Assembly (NCBI GenBank): GCA_002278935.1
Contig: NCJL01000002.1
Coordinates: 62,001-126,000 of the forward strand
DNA from: Gallionellales bacterium 39-52-133
Lineage (GTDB): Bacteria > Pseudomonadota > Gammaproteobacteria > Burkholderiales > Gallionellaceae
Direction of reading: 5' to 3'
DNA length: 64,000 nt
This document shows positions 38,496 through 47,023 of this stretch, in pieces. Under the pieces are notes generated by a model. It saw only the letters and a list, made by a program, of their open reading frames with translations. It ran no database searches and was not told where the DNA came from. Every line of letters begins with the position of its first letter. Positions within the stretch are counted from its first letter, which is position 1. The position numbers and the translations under genes were made by a program.

Positions 38496-39953
38496 ATGAG
38501 TGATGAAATTCTGATCAACGTAACACCGCAGGAAACCCGTGTGGCCGTGATGCAGCAAGGCGTTGTACAGGAGCTGTATATCGAGCGCGGCAGCAACAGC
38601 AGCATAGTCAGCAATATGTATGTGGGCCGCGTCAAGCGCGTGCTGCCCGGCATGCAGTCTGCCTTTATCGACATTGGTCAGGAGCGCTCTGCTTTCCTGC
38701 ATGTGGCGGATATCTGGGAGAACCGCAACACCAACGGTGACGCCGCCAAGCCCATCGAAAAAGTGCTGTTCGAGGGGCAGAGCCTGCTGGTGCAGGTGAT
38801 CAAGGATCCGATCGGAACCAAGGGCGCAAGGCTATCCACGCAAATCAGCATCGCCGGGCGCCTGCTGGTCTATCTGCCGCAGGAAGATAATATCGGCGTA
38901 TCACAGCGCATAGAAAATGATGCAGACCGCAGAATATTGCGCGAAAAACTGCAAAAATTAATACCGCCGGAACATCACGGCGGCTACATTATCCGCACGC
39001 TGGCCGAGGATGCGACCGACGATGAATTTGCCGCAGATATAGCCTATCTGGATAAGTTGTGGAACCATCTGCAAAAGCAGGCCAAGGGTTTGTCCAATCC
39101 TGTGCTGCTGTACCAGGAGCTTGATTTGAGTCTGCGCGTGTTGCGTGATTTTGTGAATGCGGACACCACGCGCATTCTGATCGATTCACGCGAAACACAT
39201 CACCGCATGAATGCCTTTGCGCACGATTACATCGATTCCTCGATTGAAAAGCTCGAGCACTATGTAGGGCAACGTCCGCTATTTGATCTTTATGGGGTGG
39301 AAGAAGAAATTGAAAAAGCGCTGACGCGGCGCGTTGATCTGAAGTCAGGTGGCTACCTGATTTTTGACCAGACCGAAGCGCTGACCACGGTGGATGTGAA
39401 TACCGGCGGTTTTGTCGGTGGCCGCAATTTTGACGACACCATCTTCAAGACCAATCTCGAAGCCGCGCAGGTGATCGCGCGCCAATTGCGCCTGCGTAAT
39501 CTGGGCGGTATTATTATCTGCGATTTTATCGATATGGACACCGGCGAGCACCGCAGTGCGGTGCTGGATGAGTTCAAAAAGGCCCTGGCCTATGATCACA
39601 CGCGTATTACCGTAAACGGTTTTTCATCGCTGGGACTGGTGGAAATGACACGCAAGCGCACGCGCGAAAGCCTGGCGCACGTATTGTGCGAACCCTGCCC
39701 CACATGCCAGGGGCGGGGTGAAGTGAAAACCCCGCAAACGGTTTGTTACCAGATTCTGCGCGAGATCGTGCGTGAAGCGCGCCAGTTTAATGCGCGCGAA
39801 TATCGCATCCTGGCGTCGCAGGCGGTGATAGACATGTTTCTCGATGAGGAAGCGCAGAGCCTTGCGCAACTATCTGATTTTATTGAAAAATCTGTCTCGC
39901 TGCAAGTTGAGACGCTGTATAGCCAGGAGCAGTATGATGTGATATTGATGTAA
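38496..39953 (+). CDS. rng: Ribonuclease G
   Basis: 485 residues. RNase G processes the 5' end of 16S rRNA and degrades mRNA. An S1 domain is seen near the N-terminus (SNMYVGRVKRVLPGMQSAFIDIGQERSAFLH). The magnesium-binding aspartates are in TVDVNTGGFVGG and IIICDFIDMD, and the zinc-link cysteines are in CEPCPTCQGRG. The Maf protein often found before rng is absent here. Confidence 0.97.
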   Translation: MSDEILINVTPQETRVAVMQQGVVQELYIERGSNSSIVSNMYVGRVKRVLPGMQSAFIDIGQERSAFLHVADIWENRNTNGDAAKPIEKVLFEGQSLLVQVIKDPIGTKGARLSTQISIAGRLLVYLPQEDNIGVSQRIENDADRRILREKLQKLIPPEHHGGYIIRTLAEDATDDEFAADIAYLDKLWNHLQKQAKGLSNPVLLYQELDLSLRVLRDFVNADTTRILIDSRETHHRMNAFAHDYIDSSIEKLEHYVGQRPLFDLYGVEEEIEKALTRRVDLKSGGYLIFDQTEALTTVDVNTGGFVGGRNFDDTIFKTNLEAAQVIARQLRLRNLGGIIICDFIDMDTGEHRSAVLDEFKKALAYDHTRITVNGFSSLGLVEMTRKRTRESLAHVLCEPCPTCQGRGEVKTPQTVCYQILREIVREARQFNAREYRILASQAVIDMFLDEEAQSLAQLSDFIEKSVSLQVETLYSQEQYDVILM

Positions 39954-39983
39954 ATTTTCAACTGCGCTTAAAGAAAATTAGCC

Positions 39984-40325
39984 ATGAAAAATATCTATCT
40001 GTTTTGTGCTTTAATTTTGGTCCTTGTGCCTGGCCTGGTGTCGGCCCAGCAACCTTTTAACCAGGCGAAGAAGCTGGTACTGGAAGTGGAGTGGGAGCCG
40101 GAAGCGAATGTGGAAATTTTTGTGGCTGAAGGTCAGCGGTTTCATTCCGTTGAGGCGCTCAAAAAATTTCTCGACAAGCAGGCTGCAGGTACAACGGTGA
40201 TCTGGGATCCCGGTTGTGTGCGGGTCGGCAAAAAGCCGCTCTTGTCGTCCGCGAAGGAGATCAGGGATTTGAGCGCCTATCTTGAAAAGCGCGGCATCAG
40301 ATTTGTGGTGATTCCTTCAAGTTAA
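39984..40325 (+). CDS. Small secreted protein of unknown function
   Basis: 113 residues with a clear signal peptide (MKNIYLFCALILVLVPGLVSAQ). The mature part has about 90 residues with one cysteine (WDPGCVRVG) and a final beta strand (GIRFVVIPSS). No family was recognised. It lies 30 bp after rng. Confidence 0.75.
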   Translation: MKNIYLFCALILVLVPGLVSAQQPFNQAKKLVLEVEWEPEANVEIFVAEGQRFHSVEALKKFLDKQAAGTTVIWDPGCVRVGKKPLLSSAKEIRDLSAYLEKRGIRFVVIPSS

Positions 40326-40379
40326 ACTCAGCACCGAGATTCAGTTGCACCATTTTTTTAATTTTACTCAACATACTCC

Positions 40380-40682
40380 ATGCTTAAATTTTTCAGAATA
40401 CTCAGCATCATTGAAGGTTTCTCGCTTATTACCCTGCTTCTTGTTGCAATGCCTGCCAAATACCAGTTTGGCTACGATTTCATCTGGCCGGTAGGCATGA
40501 CTCATGGTGTGCTCTGGCTGGCTTATGTCACGCTGTCGTTGCCGGTCAGTCATAAACAAAGCTGGTCTGTCCTGTTCTGGTTGCTGGTGCTTGTCTGTTC
40601 GGTCATCCCCTTCGCTTTCCTGTTTCTGGATGCCAGGTTTAAGCGTGAACTGGCTCTGGCACGGGGCGACGTTGCACCATAA
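40380..40682 (+). CDS. DUF3817 membrane protein
   Basis: 100 residues with three hydrophobic segments. The pattern FFRILSIIEGFSLITLLLVAMPAKY and the GMTHGVLWLAYVTL segment match DUF3817 (YdzA-like). The function is unknown. It is the last plus-strand gene before the convergent yggU. Confidence 0.88.
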   Translation: MLKFFRILSIIEGFSLITLLLVAMPAKYQFGYDFIWPVGMTHGVLWLAYVTLSLPVSHKQSWSVLFWLLVLVCSVIPFAFLFLDARFKRELALARGDVAP

Positions 40683-40715
40683 GGTCGCATGTCCATACTG
40701 TCGGCAATACGCAAC

Positions 40716-41000
40716 TTAATCCAGCAAGCTATCCGGATTAAATTGGCTGCCGTGTATTTCCACCCGCTTATGCCGCGATTGTTCACCCTGTTTGAGCTCC
40801 ACATTGCGCAGAGGCACCTTAAAAGTATCTGCTATAAACCGTAGCAGTGCTTCGTTGGCACGTCCTTCAACAGGCGGGGCAGCCAGGCGGATTTTCAGCG
40901 CCTCTCCATGCAAACCGGCAACAGCGGTTTTTTTGGCACCCGGCTGTACATGCAAGGTAAGCGTAATGCAGTTGCCGTTTTGGCGATACCACTCTGGCAT
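40716..41000 (-). CDS. DUF167 (YggU) family protein
   Basis: 94 residues. The DUF167 signature ALKIRLAAPPVEGRANEALLRFIADTF is intact. The function is unknown. It is the last gene of the yggS-proC-yggT-yggU block, 16 bp after yggT. Confidence 0.93.
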   Translation of the reverse strand: MPEWYRQNGNCITLTLHVQPGAKKTAVAGLHGEALKIRLAAPPVEGRANEALLRFIADTFKVPLRNVELKQGEQSRHKRVEIHGSQFNPDSLLD

Positions 41001-41016
41001 TTAAAGGCTGCTCGCT

Positions 41017-41589
41017 TCAGATCAGGCTGCGCGCGAGTCCATCCAGCAAATTAACAGGAACCATGAGCAAAAGCATGCAGATTATAAATAATGCGAATGA
41101 AGACAGGTCAACACCGCCTACAAGCGGTATATGACGTTGTAGTGGCCTGATAAAAGGTGCGGTAAGGGCGTTAATCACTGGGGCAATGGGAGTGTGGGGA
41201 TTAATCCAGGACAGGATGGCCTGGATGATCGCTGCAATCATTAATAATGTGATACTCATGCTGAGCAATTTTACGATTCCCATCACGAGCAATCCTACTA
41301 TTAGGTGGTTGCCTTCAGGTGGGGTATAAATCCAGATGAATTCGGAAAGATAAACGTAGATGATTTCAAAGATATAGGCCAGTAACAGGGTTGCGCTGTC
41401 ATAACCCCTGAAGGACGGGATATAGCGGCGCGTCGGCAATACGATGAAATTGGTCAGTGCCATGATGAATTCGCCAAACGGATTGCGCAGGGGAGCGCGC
41501 AGCCATTGCAGGTGAAAGCGCAACAGCAACATGAATGCGAAGGGTTGTAATAATACATTCAGCAGAAATTCTGTAGTATCTCGTAACAT
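41017..41589 (-). CDS. YggT family membrane protein
   Basis: 190 residues with two YggT repeats, each with two membrane segments and the conserved NPFGEFIMALTNFIVLP and NPHTPIAPVINALTAPFIRPLQRHIP regions. The role is linked loosely to osmotic stress and cell division. Its start overlaps the proC stop (TAATG). Confidence 0.94.
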   Translation of the reverse strand: MLRDTTEFLLNVLLQPFAFMLLLRFHLQWLRAPLRNPFGEFIMALTNFIVLPTRRYIPSFRGYDSATLLLAYIFEIIYVYLSEFIWIYTPPEGNHLIVGLLVMGIVKLLSMSITLLMIAAIIQAILSWINPHTPIAPVINALTAPFIRPLQRHIPLVGGVDLSSFALFIICMLLLMVPVNLLDGLARSLI

Positions 41590-42398
41590 TATTTAACTCC
41601 CAGTTCTGTGCCCATTTCTTCCGAGCGAATTGCGGCGGCGTGAACCGCGTTGACGATATGCTGCTTGACCTGATTGCTTTCCATGCTCAGCAGCGCGCGC
41701 TCGGTGGTGCCGTTTTTTGACGTGACGCGCGCGCGCAACTGGTCGGCTTCTTCATTGCTGTCCTCTGCCAGTCTGGCTGCTCCCATGAAAGTGTCCAGCA
41801 CCAGACGGCGTGCATCCTGCCGGTTGAAACCAAGCTCTACCGCTGCCTGCTGCATGGCCTCGATAAAATAAAACACATAGGCAGGGCCGCTGCCGGAAAC
41901 GGCGGTGACCGCATCCATCATAGCTTCGCTTTCCAGCCACAGCGTGCTGCCCACCGCGGCCATGATGGTTTGCGCGTCATGCCTATGTGCAGCGCTTACG
42001 TCCGGCATTGCATAAAGGCCGGTAATACCGCTGCGTATGAGTGCGGGCGTGTTGGGCATCGCGCGCACGATGTTTTTGGTGCCCAGCCAGCGTGCCAGAT
42101 CCCCGGCACGTATCCCCGCTGCAATCGAAATGAGCAGTTGTGTCGTCAGCATGGGGGCGAGTTGCAATGCCAGCTCATGCAGTTGCTGTGGCTTGACCGC
42201 CAGCACAATAAATTCGGCGTGGGCAACACCTGCCGCCAAATCCGCAGAGGCCTTTACACCAAACTCGTTATGCAGGCGGGTGCAATTTTCAGGATTGACT
42301 TCCACCACGCGGATATGAGCTGCGGCAAAACCGCGCTTGAGCAAGCCGCCTATCAGCGCGCTGGCCATGTTGCCGCCGCCTATAAAACAAATATTCAT
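41589..42398 (-). CDS. proC: Pyrroline-5-carboxylate reductase
   Basis: 269 residues. It makes proline from pyrroline-5-carboxylate with NAD(P)H. The Rossmann motif is ICFIGGGNMASALIGGL. The signature near the C-terminus is seen in MDAVTAVSGSGPAYVFYFIEAM. It is flanked by yggS and yggT in the classic arrangement. The 81 bp upstream to yggS show nothing notable. Confidence 0.97.
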   Translation of the reverse strand: MNICFIGGGNMASALIGGLLKRGFAAAHIRVVEVNPENCTRLHNEFGVKASADLAAGVAHAEFIVLAVKPQQLHELALQLAPMLTTQLLISIAAGIRAGDLARWLGTKNIVRAMPNTPALIRSGITGLYAMPDVSAAHRHDAQTIMAAVGSTLWLESEAMMDAVTAVSGSGPAYVFYFIEAMQQAAVELGFNRQDARRLVLDTFMGAARLAEDSNEEADQLRARVTSKNGTTERALLSMESNQVKQHIVNAVHAAAIRSEEMGTELGVK

Positions 42399-42479
42399 TA
42401 ATGTCTCCGTTATAAATTTGCTGTTGGGAAACGAGTGCAGGGTACTTTACTTGCTCCTTGCATGATGTTTATCAACGCC

Positions 42480-43163
42480 TTATTTTCTGCTGCCAAAAAT
42501 CGCCGTGCCCACGCGCACGATCGTCGCGCCTTCCAGTATCGCAGCCTGCAGATCATGTGACATGCCCATCGACAAGGTATCAAGCGCCAGGCCGGAAGCG
42601 TTCAGCTCAAGCAGCATTTCGCGCATCCTGGCAAAAGGTGCACGCTGCACGGACAATTCCCCGGCAGGCGCAGGTATCGCCATTAATCCCCGCAGCTTCA
42701 GCCGGGGCAAACGCGAGATGGCGGTAGCGCTGGCAAGCGCTTCTTCGGGCGCCAGGCCACCCTTGCTGGCTTCGCCGCTTACATTGATTTGCAGGCATAT
42801 ATTCAGCGGCGGCAAATTGTCCGGGCGCTGCGCGGAAAGTCGTTCGGCAATTTTCAGGCGATCCACGCTATGTACCCAGCTGAAGTTTTCGGCAATGGCG
42901 CGGGTTTTGTTGCTCTGTATCGGCCCGATAAAATGCCACTCCAGTTGCAAGTCGCGCAGTTCATATATTTTATCCAGCGCTTCCTGTACATAATTCTCGC
43001 CAAATGCTTTTTGTCCGCAGTCATAGGCTTCGCGGATGACACTGGCTGCAACGGTTTTGCTGACAGCCAGCAGAGCGATTTGCATTGCGTCACGGCGTGC
43101 TTCCCGGGCGGCGTGATTAATGGCAGCGTGCACAGCTTGCAAGTTGGAAAGGATTGCGGTCAT
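42480..43163 (-). CDS. YggS/PROSC family PLP homeostasis protein
   Basis: 227 residues from MTAILSNLQAVHAAINHAAREA. The PLP-binding lysine is in LLAVSKTVAASVI, and the barrel motifs FGENYVQEA, WHFIGPIQSNKTRAIAENF and LSMGMSHDLQAAILEGATIVRVGTAIFG are clear. The protein binds pyridoxal phosphate without catalysis and balances vitamin B6 pools. The frame extends to 43193, but the motif-bearing start is at 43163. It is divergent from pilT with an 82-bp gap. Confidence 0.95.
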   Translation of the reverse strand: MTAILSNLQAVHAAINHAAREARRDAMQIALLAVSKTVAASVIREAYDCGQKAFGENYVQEALDKIYELRDLQLEWHFIGPIQSNKTRAIAENFSWVHSVDRLKIAERLSAQRPDNLPPLNICLQINVSGEASKGGLAPEEALASATAISRLPRLKLRGLMAIPAPAGELSVQRAPFARMREMLLELNASGLALDTLSMGMSHDLQAAILEGATIVRVGTAIFGSRK

Positions 43164-43245
43164 AATCACTGGCGACGCCTGGGCGTTATTCAAAAAAGCC
43201 TGGCACGCGCATTAATGCGCGTTGCCAAATAAATGGGAAATTATA

Positions 43246-44292
43246 ATGGATATTACGGAACTGCTCGCATTTAGCGTCAAAAACAAGGCATCAGACTTGC
43301 ATCTTTCTGCCGGTTTGCCACCCATGATACGTGTGCATGGCGATATACGCAGAATTAACTTGCCGCCTATGGAGCACAAGGAAGTACATGCGCTTGTGTA
43401 TGACATCATGAATGACCAGCAGCGTAAAATGTACGAGGAAAACAAGGAGATTGACTTCTCCTTCGAGGTGCCCGGACTCGCACGTTTTCGTGTGAACGCC
43501 TTTGTGCACAATCGCGGTGCCGGTGCGGTCATGCGTACCATTCCCTCCAAAATACTTTCGCTGGAAGATCTCAAGGCGCCGAAAATATTTGAGTCGATTT
43601 CCGATTTTCCGCGCGGCATGGTGCTGGTAACCGGCCCTACCGGTTCCGGCAAATCCACCACGCTGGCGGCGATGGTGAACCACCGCAACGAGAACGAAAT
43701 GGGGCATATTCTGACGGTGGAAGATCCGATCGAATTTGTGCATGAAAGTAAAAAATCGCTGGTCAACCAGCGTGAAGTCGGCCCGCATACCCTGTCTTTC
43801 CAGAACGCATTACGCAGCGCGTTGCGCGAAGATCCGGATATTATTCTGGTGGGCGAGATGCGCGATCTGGAAACCATACGTCTGGCGATGTCCGCCGCCG
43901 AAACCGGCCATCTGGTTTTTGGCACGCTGCATACCAGCTCGGCCGCCAAGACCATCGACCGTATCATCGACGTGTTTCCCGCGGATGAAAAAGAAATGGT
44001 GCGTGCGATGCTGTCCGAATCGCTGCGCGCGGTGATATCGCAGTCCCTGCTTAAAACCAAGGACGGCAGCGGCCGTGTTGCAGCCCATGAAATCATGATC
44101 TGTACGCCGGCTATCCGCAACCTGATACGTGAAGCAAAAGTGCCGCAAATGTACTCGGCCATTCAAACCGGGGCAACGATCGGCATGCAGACGCTGGACC
44201 AGTGCCTGCTCAATCTGGTGAAAGCCAATCAGGTTACACCTGCCGAAGCTCGCAGCAAGGCGATGAACAAAGATCTGTTCCCGGGAAACTAA
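43246..44292 (+). CDS. pilT: Type IV pilus retraction ATPase PilT
   Basis: 348 residues from MDITELLAFSVKNKASDLHL. The Walker A motif is GPTGSGKSTT, the Asp and His boxes are present, and the PilT-specific AIRNLIRE motif appears in TPAIRNLIREAKVPQMYS. It powers pilus retraction and twitching motility. It lies 12 bp before pilU. Confidence 0.98.
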   Translation: MDITELLAFSVKNKASDLHLSAGLPPMIRVHGDIRRINLPPMEHKEVHALVYDIMNDQQRKMYEENKEIDFSFEVPGLARFRVNAFVHNRGAGAVMRTIPSKILSLEDLKAPKIFESISDFPRGMVLVTGPTGSGKSTTLAAMVNHRNENEMGHILTVEDPIEFVHESKKSLVNQREVGPHTLSFQNALRSALREDPDIILVGEMRDLETIRLAMSAAETGHLVFGTLHTSSAAKTIDRIIDVFPADEKEMVRAMLSESLRAVISQSLLKTKDGSGRVAAHEIMICTPAIRNLIREAKVPQMYSAIQTGATIGMQTLDQCLLNLVKANQVTPAEARSKAMNKDLFPGN

Positions 44293-44304
44293 GGAGAAGC
44301 AATT

Positions 44305-45441
44305 ATGGAAAGAGATCAGGCCACCGAGCTGGTGCACAATTTACTGCGCGGGATGATATCGAAAAAAGCGTCGGACTTGTTTATTACAACCGGCTTTCCC
44401 CCCGCTTTCAAGCTGGATGGCAAGATGATCCCCGTCTCCAACCAGGTGCTCAGCTCGCAACATACCCAGGAATTGGCGCGCAGCATCATGAACGACAGGC
44501 AGGCGGCGGAATTTGAAGCCACACACGAATGCAACTTCGCCATTAGCCCGCCCGGGATAGGCCGCTTCCGTGTCAACGTATTCCAGCAGCAGCAGCGCGT
44601 CGGCATGGTGCTGCGTACCATCACCACCAAGATTCCGGATCTGGACGAGATGGGGCTGCCGCCGATACTGAAAGATGTGGTGATGACCAAGCGCGGACTT
44701 GTGCTGCTGGTCGGCGGTACCGGCTCAGGCAAATCTACCACGCTGGCCGCGATGCTGGGGCACCGCAATAAAAATTCCTATGGCCATATCATCACCATTG
44801 AAGACCCGGTTGAATATGTGCACGATCATATTAACTGCATCATCACGCACCGCGAGGTGGGGGTGGATACGGACAACTGGGAAGCGGCCTTGAAGAATAC
44901 TCTGCGCCAGGCACCCGACGTGATTCTGATCGGCGAGATTCGCGATCATCATACGATGGAGCATGCGGTGGCCTTTGCCGAAACGGGGCACCTGTGCCTC
45001 GGCACGCTGCACGCCAACAGTGCGAACCAGGCGCTGGACCGTATCATCAACTTCTTTCCGGAAGAACGGCGCGCGCAACTGCTGATGGATCTTTCACTGA
45101 ACATCAAAGGCATTATTTCGCAGCGGCTGATTCCAACCAGGGATGGCAAAGGGCGTGCGGCCGCCATTGAGATATTGCTCAATTCGCCGTTGATATCCGA
45201 CCTGATTTTCAAGGGTGAAGTAAACCAGATAAAAAGCATCATGTCGAAATCGCGCGAACTGGGTATGCAGACTTTCGACCAGTGCCTGTTCGATTTGTAT
45301 GAGGCGGAAAAAATCAGCTACGAGGAAGCCCTGAAAAATGCCGACTCGGTGAATGATTTGCGCCTGAATATCAAGCTTAACAGCCAGCATTCCAAGGATG
45401 CCGACCTGATGTCGGGCATAGGCGAGATGCGCATGACTTAA
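44305..45441 (+). CDS. pilU: PilT-dependent retraction ATPase PilU
   Basis: 378 residues, a PilT paralogue with Walker A GGTGSGKSTT and the longer C-terminal tail characteristic of PilU (SADLMSGIGEM-type end, here DADLMSGIGEMRMT). It assists PilT in force generation. A strong terminator follows. Confidence 0.97.
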   Translation: MERDQATELVHNLLRGMISKKASDLFITTGFPPAFKLDGKMIPVSNQVLSSQHTQELARSIMNDRQAAEFEATHECNFAISPPGIGRFRVNVFQQQQRVGMVLRTITTKIPDLDEMGLPPILKDVVMTKRGLVLLVGGTGSGKSTTLAAMLGHRNKNSYGHIITIEDPVEYVHDHINCIITHREVGVDTDNWEAALKNTLRQAPDVILIGEIRDHHTMEHAVAFAETGHLCLGTLHANSANQALDRIINFFPEERRAQLLMDLSLNIKGIISQRLIPTRDGKGRAAAIEILLNSPLISDLIFKGEVNQIKSIMSKSRELGMQTFDQCLFDLYEAEKISYEEALKNADSVNDLRLNIKLNSQHSKDADLMSGIGEMRMT

Positions 45442-45461
45442 CACTGAGCAGCTTGCAGAAA

Positions 45462-45491
45462 AAACAGCCGCACGAGAGTGCGGTTTTTTTT
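45462..45491 (+). terminator. Rho-independent terminator after pilU
   Basis: The stem CCGCAC-GAGA-GTGCGG is followed by eight T and preceded by an A tract, so it may work in both directions. It ends the pilTU transcript. Confidence 0.93.
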
Positions 45492-45660
45492 CAGTTGCAT
45501 AACGGCAATTCCCTGCGGAAACAGGACGAAAAATATCAGGGTGCCGGGAATAAAATGCCGGGTGAGTGTGTTTATACAAATATTGCAGGTGTATTTTTCT
45601 TCCTGGCTGCGCCCGGCTATTGCAGGGCTGGCATTTTACTGAACTGAAACGGGTTAAGGC

Positions 45661-46164
45661 ATGGAAAGCATGGATGCAGTCATCACCGAACAGATCCCGC
45701 GTTTGCGCCGCTATGCGAGGGCGCTGACAGGGGACAGGAGCAGCGCCGATGACCTGGTGCAGGATACTCTCGAGCGCGCCTGGGGCAAGCTGCATTTGTG
45801 GCGGCGCGGCAGTGATATGCGCGCGTGGATGTTCAGCATCATGCACAACACCTTTATTAACCATATCAGGAAAAAACAGCTTGATGCGGTTTCCATGGAT
45901 GATGAGGCGCTGGAAATCCCGACCCGTGCGACCCAGGAGGATGCGTTGCAGATGCGCGATCTGTCATCGGCAATCGGCAAGCTGGCCTATGAATATCGCG
46001 AGGTCATATTACTGATAGGACTGGAACAAATGAGCTATGAAGAAGTTGCGCAGGTGCTGGGCATACCGCTGGGTACGGTAATGTCGCGCCTGTCGCGCGG
46101 GCGTGAGCGCTTGCGCAACATCATGGCAGGGGAAAGTGCTCCAATGCTGAGGAGAGTGAAATGA
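45661..46164 (+). CDS. ECF-type RNA polymerase sigma factor
   Basis: 167 residues. Region 2 is seen in LRRYARALTGDRSSADDLVQDTLERAW and region 4 in LIGLEQMSYEEVAQVLGIPLGTVMSRLSRGRERL. The start may be at 45661 or at the second ATG at 45670. It overlaps the anti-sigma gene by 4 bp. A GGGAATAA sequence at 45546-45553 could be a -35 of an autoregulated ECF promoter but was not firmly matched. The 219 bp upstream otherwise contain only the pilU terminator. Confidence 0.93.
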   Translation: MESMDAVITEQIPRLRRYARALTGDRSSADDLVQDTLERAWGKLHLWRRGSDMRAWMFSIMHNTFINHIRKKQLDAVSMDDEALEIPTRATQEDALQMRDLSSAIGKLAYEYREVILLIGLEQMSYEEVAQVLGIPLGTVMSRLSRGRERLRNIMAGESAPMLRRVK

Positions 46165-46922
46165 ACAGAAAAACGCAGTTGGCCGAGGATGATTTGCAAG
46201 CCTATGTGGACGGGCGGCTTGATGCGGCACGGCGCGCCGAGGTTGAAGCGTGGCTGTTGCAGCATCCGTCCGATGCGTCACGGGTTGCGGCCTATCGCCA
46301 GCAAAATGACGCGCTGCAGGCGCTTTTCAACCCGGTGCTGAACGAACCGCTGCCGTTGCAGATGTATCCGCAGGCGCGCCACAGAAACTTTGCGCAGCCC
46401 TTGCGTTATGCCGCGATGCTGGGAGGCATGGTGCTGAGCGGGCTGCTGGGATGGGGCTTGCATGGCGCCGAAAAAAGCAGGCAGCCGCCAATGGCTGCAA
46501 TGGTCAGGCAGGCCGCACTGGCGCATGTGGTTTATACACCTGAGATGCTGCATCCGGTTGAAGTGGGGCGCGAGCAGGAGCAGCATCTGGTGAAGTGGCT
46601 TTCCAAACGTCTGGGCAGTGATGTCAAGCCGCCGCATCTGGCTGAAGCGGGCTACGAACTGATGGGCGGGCGCCTGTTGCCGGGTAGCCAGGGACCGGCC
46701 GCGCAATTCATGTATCAGGATGCGCGCGGTTTGAGGCTGACCCTGTACCTGAGCAACAAACCTGCAGACAAGGGTGAGGCCGCGTTTCGTTATGCGCAGG
46801 AAGGCAAGGTCAGCGTGTTCTACTGGATAGACGGCGACTTGAGTTATGCCCTGTCAGGCGAGGTCGAGAAAGCGGATTTATTGCGCGTTGCCACGGCAGT
46901 GTATCAGGAGCTTAATCGCTGA
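46161..46922 (+). CDS. Membrane-anchored anti-sigma factor
   Basis: 253 residues. The N-terminal anti-sigma domain (EDDLQAYVDGRLDAARRAEVEAWLLQHP) lacks the HxxxCxxC zinc motif. One membrane segment (YAAMLGGMVLSGLLGWGLHG) is followed by a ~150-residue periplasmic domain (ELMGGRLLPGSQGPAAQFMYQD). It holds the ECF factor at the membrane and releases it on an unknown signal. The pair is of the transmembrane-regulator type found near oxidative-stress or metal responses. Confidence 0.88.
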   Translation: MNRKTQLAEDDLQAYVDGRLDAARRAEVEAWLLQHPSDASRVAAYRQQNDALQALFNPVLNEPLPLQMYPQARHRNFAQPLRYAAMLGGMVLSGLLGWGLHGAEKSRQPPMAAMVRQAALAHVVYTPEMLHPVEVGREQEQHLVKWLSKRLGSDVKPPHLAEAGYELMGGRLLPGSQGPAAQFMYQDARGLRLTLYLSNKPADKGEAAFRYAQEGKVSVFYWIDGDLSYALSGEVEKADLLRVATAVYQELNR

Positions 46923-46965
46923 CTGTTGCGATGCACTTTGATACAAAATTGATCGTGACCGTATT

Positions 46966-46995
46966 AAAATATTGAATATAATCAAATACTTATAA
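46966..46995 (+). repeat. AT-rich dispersed repeat, copy 5
   Basis: It begins AAAATATTGAATATAATCAA and continues ATACTTATAA, with a perfect IHF-type core AATCAAATACTTA. A second AAAATATTG follows immediately. It lies in the 101-bp convergent gap between the anti-sigma gene and the GGDEF/EAL gene. Confidence 0.85.
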
Positions 46996-47023
46996 AATAT
47001 TGCTTGCCGTGACCCTGTGCTGT

